In this document: positions 13,757-17,030 of the stretch, one piece after another
Layout: each line of letters opens with the position of its first letter
How positions within the stretch are numbered: position 1 is the first letter of the stretch
DNA from: JAJFUI01 sp039679885
GTDB taxonomy: Bacteria; Planctomycetota; Planctomycetia; Pirellulales; Thermoguttaceae
DNA: 17,030 bases
Assembly: GCA_039679885.1 (NCBI GenBank)
Contig: JBDKUC010000297.1
Span: forward strand, 1 to 17,030
Direction: 5' to 3'
Notes under the pieces: model-generated
What the model was told of the DNA's origin: nothing
Database searches by the model: none
What the model saw: only the letters and a program-made list of their open reading frames with translations
Position numbers and translations under genes: made by a program

Positions 13757-14942
13757 CTTGAGGTTCGGCGGGATCGGGATCGCGGTCCTTGCGTCGCGTG
13801 CCGGCATACATCTCGTACTTCAACAGCCGGCATTCGATGTCGGCGTTGAAGAAGGGGACTCTCCGGCTGGGCGTCAGGCGGACCTTCTTTGCCAGGTCGA
13901 GGTTGCCTGTAAAAACGTATCCGGTCGATCCCTGGCACTTCTGCTTGAAGAAGTCGCCAATCCGCTCATAGACCTTTTCGAGCTCTGAGATCTCTCCCAT
14001 CCGCTTGCCGTATTCCGGGTTCATCACCACCGTGAACGGCGGCGGCGGCAGCGGGCTGTCAGCGAAGTCGCAGACCCCGAACTCGATGAGGTGCTCGACG
14101 CCGGCGGTCGCGGCGTTCTTCCGGGCGGCCGCAACGGCCTTCGGGTCGATGTCGGTGGCGATGATCTGCGGGCTGCGCTTCTTTTCGCCCGCCTTCATCG
14201 CGTCACGGCGGACGGCCGACCACGCGGCGTCGTCGAAGCCCTTCAGGTGCATGAAGCCATAGTTGGCGTGCAGCAGGCCGGGCGCGCGGTTTTGGGCCGT
14301 GAGCGCCGCCTCGATGGCCAGTGTGCCGCTGCCGCACATCGGCGCGACCAGGGGCATCTCGCCGGTGTAGCCTGTGGCCATCATCACGGCCGCAGCCAGC
14401 GTCTCCTGCATCGGCGCCTTGTGCGGGATGCGGCGATATCCGCGGTCGGCCAGCTTGTTGCCCGAGGTGTTCAGATACAGCCACGCCCGATCGTTCTTCC
14501 AATAGAGGTTGATGACGATGTTCGTCCGCTGCGGCCCGGAGTCAGGCCGCCGATGCGCCTTCTTCGTCATGCGGTCGACGATGGCGTCTTTGAGCTTGAG
14601 GTTGGGGAACATCGAGTTGTCGATCGTCGGGTTGTCGACGTACGAGACGATCGAGATGTACTCATCGGCCGGGATGATGTCCTCCCACGGCAGCCTGACC
14701 GCCGCCCGGTAGAGCGACTCGGCGTCGCGGCACTCGAACTCCTCGAGCCGATACAGCACGGCGAACGCCGTCCGCAGCCAGAGGTTCAATCGCATCGAAT
14801 CGGCCAGGGTGCCTTCGATCTCGACGCCCGTCTTGCGAGCCAGCAGCACCTTGTGCCCAAGCGTTTCAATTTCCCGCTGGAGCCACTCCGACAGGCTCGG
14901 CGCACACGTAATCAGCAAACGGCTTTTTTTCTGGAAATCCAT
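13749..14942 (-). CDS. THUMP-domain class I rRNA methyltransferase (RlmL N-terminal type)
   Basis: 397 residues from the ATG at 14942. It matches the YcbY/RlmL N2-guanine methyltransferase type that modifies 23S rRNA. An N-terminal region with TCAPSLSEWLQREIETLG (12-29) and a THUMP domain at about 50-160 (PNLKLKDAIVDRM at 113-125; YLNTSGNKLADRGYRR at 156-171) are standard. The Rossmann-type methyltransferase follows: motif I PMCGSGTLAIEAA (201-213), the acidic ATDIDPKA (262-269), and motif IV at 308-312. Motif IV reads N-P-E-Y-G, where the family norm is N-P-P-Y-G. The C-terminal RlmK half of the E. coli enzyme is absent, as in many bacteria. No Shine-Dalgarno precedes the ATG, but a TATCAT box ends 6 nt before it, so a leaderless transcript is possible. 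Its last two codons and stop codon come from a cloverleaf repeat. A neighbouring family member such as YpsC is a possible alternative name. Confidence 0.88.
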   Translation of the reverse strand: MDFQKKSRLLITCAPSLSEWLQREIETLGHKVLLARKTGVEIEGTLADSMRLNLWLRTAFAVLYRLEEFECRDAESLYRAAVRLPWEDIIPADEYISIVSYVDNPTIDNSMFPNLKLKDAIVDRMTKKAHRRPDSGPQRTNIVINLYWKNDRAWLYLNTSGNKLADRGYRRIPHKAPMQETLAAAVMMATGYTGEMPLVAPMCGSGTLAIEAALTAQNRAPGLLHANYGFMHLKGFDDAAWSAVRRDAMKAGEKKRSPQIIATDIDPKAVAAARKNAATAGVEHLIEFGVCDFADSPLPPPPFTVVMNPEYGKRMGEISELEKVYERIGDFFKQKCQGSTGYVFTGNLDLAKKVRLTPSRRVPFFNADIECRLLKYEMYAGTRRKDRDPDPAEPQGS

Positions 14943-15000
14943 GGTAATATGATACCCAGAAACCGAGCCGTGCGGTATGAGAGTGAGCAATTGCGCTGTA

Positions 15001-15022
15001 GGACGGACTTCCTAGTCCGTCC
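15001..15022. repeat. Palindrome GGACGGACT-TCCT-AGTCCGTCC
   Basis: Perfect 9-nt arms around a 4-nt loop, between the 3' end of the kinase gene and the start of the RlmL-type gene. No T run follows on the minus strand, so it is listed as a repeat and not as a terminator. Confidence 0.65.
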
Positions 15023-15046
15023 AGTTCGGGCACGGATGTCTCGATA

Positions 15047-16960
15047 CTACGGCTTCTGTCGCCGGTCTTCTCCCGCCGCGATCCTTCGCTTCACTTTGCT
15101 GGCGCAGAGTTCCGCTTCCTTGCGGGATGCCTCGGCAGCAGCAAGTACAGTGTAATCCACGATGCCGTACTGATATTGCATTTTGACGATATCGACACGT
15201 CGCTTCGAGGCGGCGACCGCGTCGTCATATTCCTTCTGACATTGCAGCAGATCGCCGTTCGCCCAAGCGAGGCGGCCCTTGGCCATGCAGAGTCGAGCCT
15301 TTGCCTCCTGAAGATCGGCTTCGGTCGCTCGAAAGCCCATCTTCAGCCTCGCGTCCACAAACCGGAAGTTCCCTTCCGCAGTCCGGACGATTTCCTCCAA
15401 GTAGCTGATTTCCACCTTTGAGAACTGTGTAGTGGGCAACATGGCATCGACGCGCGCCGCGGTCTCGCGGGACTGGGCTTCGAGCATCTTTCGGGCCATC
15501 TCCTCGGCTTGCCGTTGGCTTTCTTTGGCCTGCCGAGCGCTGTCTTCCGCAAGGACCTTGGCGTCCGTCGCTCGCTTGGCGTTGGCTTTCGCCTGGGCCT
15601 CGCTGGCCTGAAGCTTCGCGGCATACTCGCGGGCGTCCCGGGCATTCGCTTCGGCCCGGGCGCGTTGCCGCTCGGCGTCGGCCCGCCGGGTTTCCGCTTC
15701 ATGTTCGGCAGCCCGTGCGGCAGCCTCGGCCCGGGTTGCCCGCACGGCCTGCCAAGTGCTGATGGCCGCGCCGGCCAGCAGGAGCACGACGACGGCCGCG
15801 GCCGTCGTCAACGCCGCGCGATGCTTCCGGACAAATTTCCGCAGTCGGTAGCGGGCGCTGGGTGGCGCCGCCAGCACGGGATCGCCGTCCAGATAACGCT
15901 GGATATCGACCGCCAAGCCACTGGCAGTCTCGTACCGCCGCGTGCGGTCCTTCTCCAGCGCCTTCATCACGATCCAGTCCAATTCCCCGCAAACCAGTTT
16001 CGTCAATCGGGCCGGCTCGGTCTGCCGGCCGGCTGCCAGCAACGGCAGCGACTGGCTGGAGCTTAGTCGCGTGCTCGGCCGAGGCGGCTCTTCCTCGCGG
16101 ATGATCCGGCGAATCTCTTCCCAGGCCGCTTCCTTGAACCGCTGCTTCTCCAGCGGAGTCGTCCCGGTCAGCAGCTCATAGAGCAGCACCCCCAGCGAGT
16201 ACAAATCTGAGCGGGCGTCGACGTCGAGGTTGTTCAACTGCGTCTGTTCCGGCGACATGTAGAGCGGGGTGCCCAGCATTGCCTCGTGAGGCGTGCAGAG
16301 CGTCTGCTCGGTCAACGATTGGTGCACCGCCTTGGCCAGCCCGAAGTCGATCACCTTGGGCACCAAGCGGTCGTCGTAGGGCGCGACGAGAATGTTCGAT
16401 GGCTTCAGGTCGCGATGGATGATTCCTTTCTGATGGGCGTGCTGGACCGCCTGGCAAACCTGGATGAACAGTTGCAGACGCCCAGGCACGCTCAGCCGCG
16501 CGGCGTCGCAATACTCGGTGATCGGCACGCCTTTGACGTATTCCATCACGAAGAAAGGGCGGCCCGATTCGGTCAGTCCGCCGTCGAGCACCTTGGCGAT
16601 GTTGGGGTGGTCCATCATGGCCAGGGCCTGCCGTTCGGCCTCGAAGCGGGCCAGCACCAGCTTCGAGTCCATGCCGGCCTTGATCAACTTCAAGGCCACC
16701 CTGCGGCGAACCGGCTCGGTTTGCTCGGCCACCCAGACCGCGCCCATGCCCCCCTCGCCGATCGCTTCCACCAGCCTGTAACGGCCGGCGACGACCGTGC
16801 CGGGCTGGAATTCGAGACTTCCGACTGCCGCGGCATCACCGGCAACCGGTGGGAGGCTGGCAGAATCGTCATGGGCCCGCAGCAGCGACTCGACACGGCG
16901 GCGCAGCTCGGCATCCGCCGCGCAAACGCCTTCCAGAACAGCGGCTCGCTCGGCCGGCAC
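15047..16960 (-). CDS. Transmembrane serine/threonine protein kinase with a C-terminal helical domain
   Basis: 637 residues from a GTG at 16960. The Hanks-type kinase domain (about 61-357) is complete: glycine loop GEGGMGAVWVAE (68-79), VALK lysine K91, HRDLKPSN catalytic loop (182-189, D184), DFGLAK (205-210) and GTPLYMSPEQ (230-239). A TM segment follows (about 383-403), preceded by a basic stretch, so the kinase should be cytoplasmic and the C-terminal part outside the membrane. After the TM comes an Ala/Arg/Glu-rich coiled coil (404-505), then a helical region (516-625) with alpha-hairpin-like repeats. The N-terminus is short: stretches like VPAERAAVLEGVCAADAELRRRVESLLRAH are normal for planctomycete kinases but usually follow 15-20 further residues. 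A stop codon lies only nine codons upstream of the GTG. Just beyond this, HtrA-like coding sequence appears on the other strand. The gene may be 5'-truncated. The target is unknown. Confidence 0.85.
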   Translation of the reverse strand: MPAERAAVLEGVCAADAELRRRVESLLRAHDDSASLPPVAGDAAAVGSLEFQPGTVVAGRYRLVEAIGEGGMGAVWVAEQTEPVRRRVALKLIKAGMDSKLVLARFEAERQALAMMDHPNIAKVLDGGLTESGRPFFVMEYVKGVPITEYCDAARLSVPGRLQLFIQVCQAVQHAHQKGIIHRDLKPSNILVAPYDDRLVPKVIDFGLAKAVHQSLTEQTLCTPHEAMLGTPLYMSPEQTQLNNLDVDARSDLYSLGVLLYELLTGTTPLEKQRFKEAAWEEIRRIIREEEPPRPSTRLSSSQSLPLLAAGRQTEPARLTKLVCGELDWIVMKALEKDRTRRYETASGLAVDIQRYLDGDPVLAAPPSARYRLRKFVRKHRAALTTAAAVVVLLLAGAAISTWQAVRATRAEAAARAAEHEAETRRADAERQRARAEANARDAREYAAKLQASEAQAKANAKRATDAKVLAEDSARQAKESQRQAEEMARKMLEAQSRETAARVDAMLPTTQFSKVEISYLEEIVRTAEGNFRFVDARLKMGFRATEADLQEAKARLCMAKGRLAWANGDLLQCQKEYDDAVAASKRRVDIVKMQYQYGIVDYTVLAAAEASRKEAELCASKVKRRIAAGEDRRQKP

Positions 16961-17030
16961 GATTCTGGAATATGCCGACTGCCTTCAGGCCGACGCCGCG
17001 ATCAATCCAGGCAACTCGGGCGGCCCGATG
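16956..17030 (+). pseudogene. Fragment of an HtrA/DegP-type serine protease, running off the window
   Basis: On the plus strand the frame beginning at 16956 reads into LQADAAINPGNSGGPM, continuing to the last base. GNSGG with the preceding QxDAAINP is the active-site serine region of trypsin-like HtrA/DegQ proteases. The ~200 residues that should precede it (signal peptide, His and Asp of the triad) are missing, because the DNA to the left encodes the kinase on the other strand. It is therefore a 5'-truncated fragment, a rearrangement junction or an assembly chimera. Whether the protease continues to the right cannot be seen. Confidence 0.6.

Overview
The window looks like a GC-rich chromosomal segment of a planctomycete, probably Pirellulales-like. 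The main reasons are a Hanks-type kinase with a single TM segment and a long Ala/Glu/Arg-rich coiled coil, a DUF1573 secreted protein, an AMMECR1-MEMO/radical-SAM locus, and intergenic gaps full of short dispersed palindromes. No rRNA, tRNA, CRISPR array or transposase gene is visible. The taxonomic call is inference from gene style, not from a marker alignment.

Layout. Positions 66-3101 (minus): rimO, pgsA and a CPBP/CAAX-type membrane protease, transcribed in that order. Positions 3489-5621 (plus): a PLP aminotransferase of the DapL/AlaC type, then a class I SAM methyltransferase of the HWWF type. Positions 5622-6157 form a 536-nt repeat island between convergent genes, with a minus-strand terminator. 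Positions 6158-10148 (minus) are a tight cluster: a HicB-like gene with an ACG start position, a small antitoxin, a RelE-type toxin, the AmmeMemoRadiSam radical SAM enzyme, an unrecognised four-helix membrane protein, and an AMMECR1-MEMO fusion. Positions 10457-11646 (minus) hold a secreted DUF1573 protein with a possible coupled 48-codon ORF ahead of it and a good promoter. Positions 11820-14942 (minus) hold lepA and an RlmL-type THUMP RNA methyltransferase. Positions 15047-16960 (minus) hold a Ser/Thr kinase. Immediately beyond it, on the plus strand, is a fragment of an HtrA/DegP protease.

How the genes may work together. Translation maintenance is represented by rimO (ribosomal protein S12), lepA (EF-4) and the 23S rRNA methyltransferase, and membrane lipid synthesis by pgsA. 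The most system-like unit is the AmmeMemoRadiSam operon at 6158-9491. Its biochemical role is not established, and here it has an embedded membrane protein and a toxin-antitoxin module only 3 nt upstream.

The other main signal is repeat structure. There are three copies of a 55-bp cloverleaf-like element; one is flanked by a 13-bp direct duplication and another supplies the stop codon of the RlmL-type gene. A second family, GTTATGCT-N2-AGCATAAC, occurs as inverted pairs on both sides of the methyltransferase gene. Several further small palindrome families have arms of about 8 nt. The kinase/HtrA junction at the right edge is either a real rearrangement or an assembly chimera.
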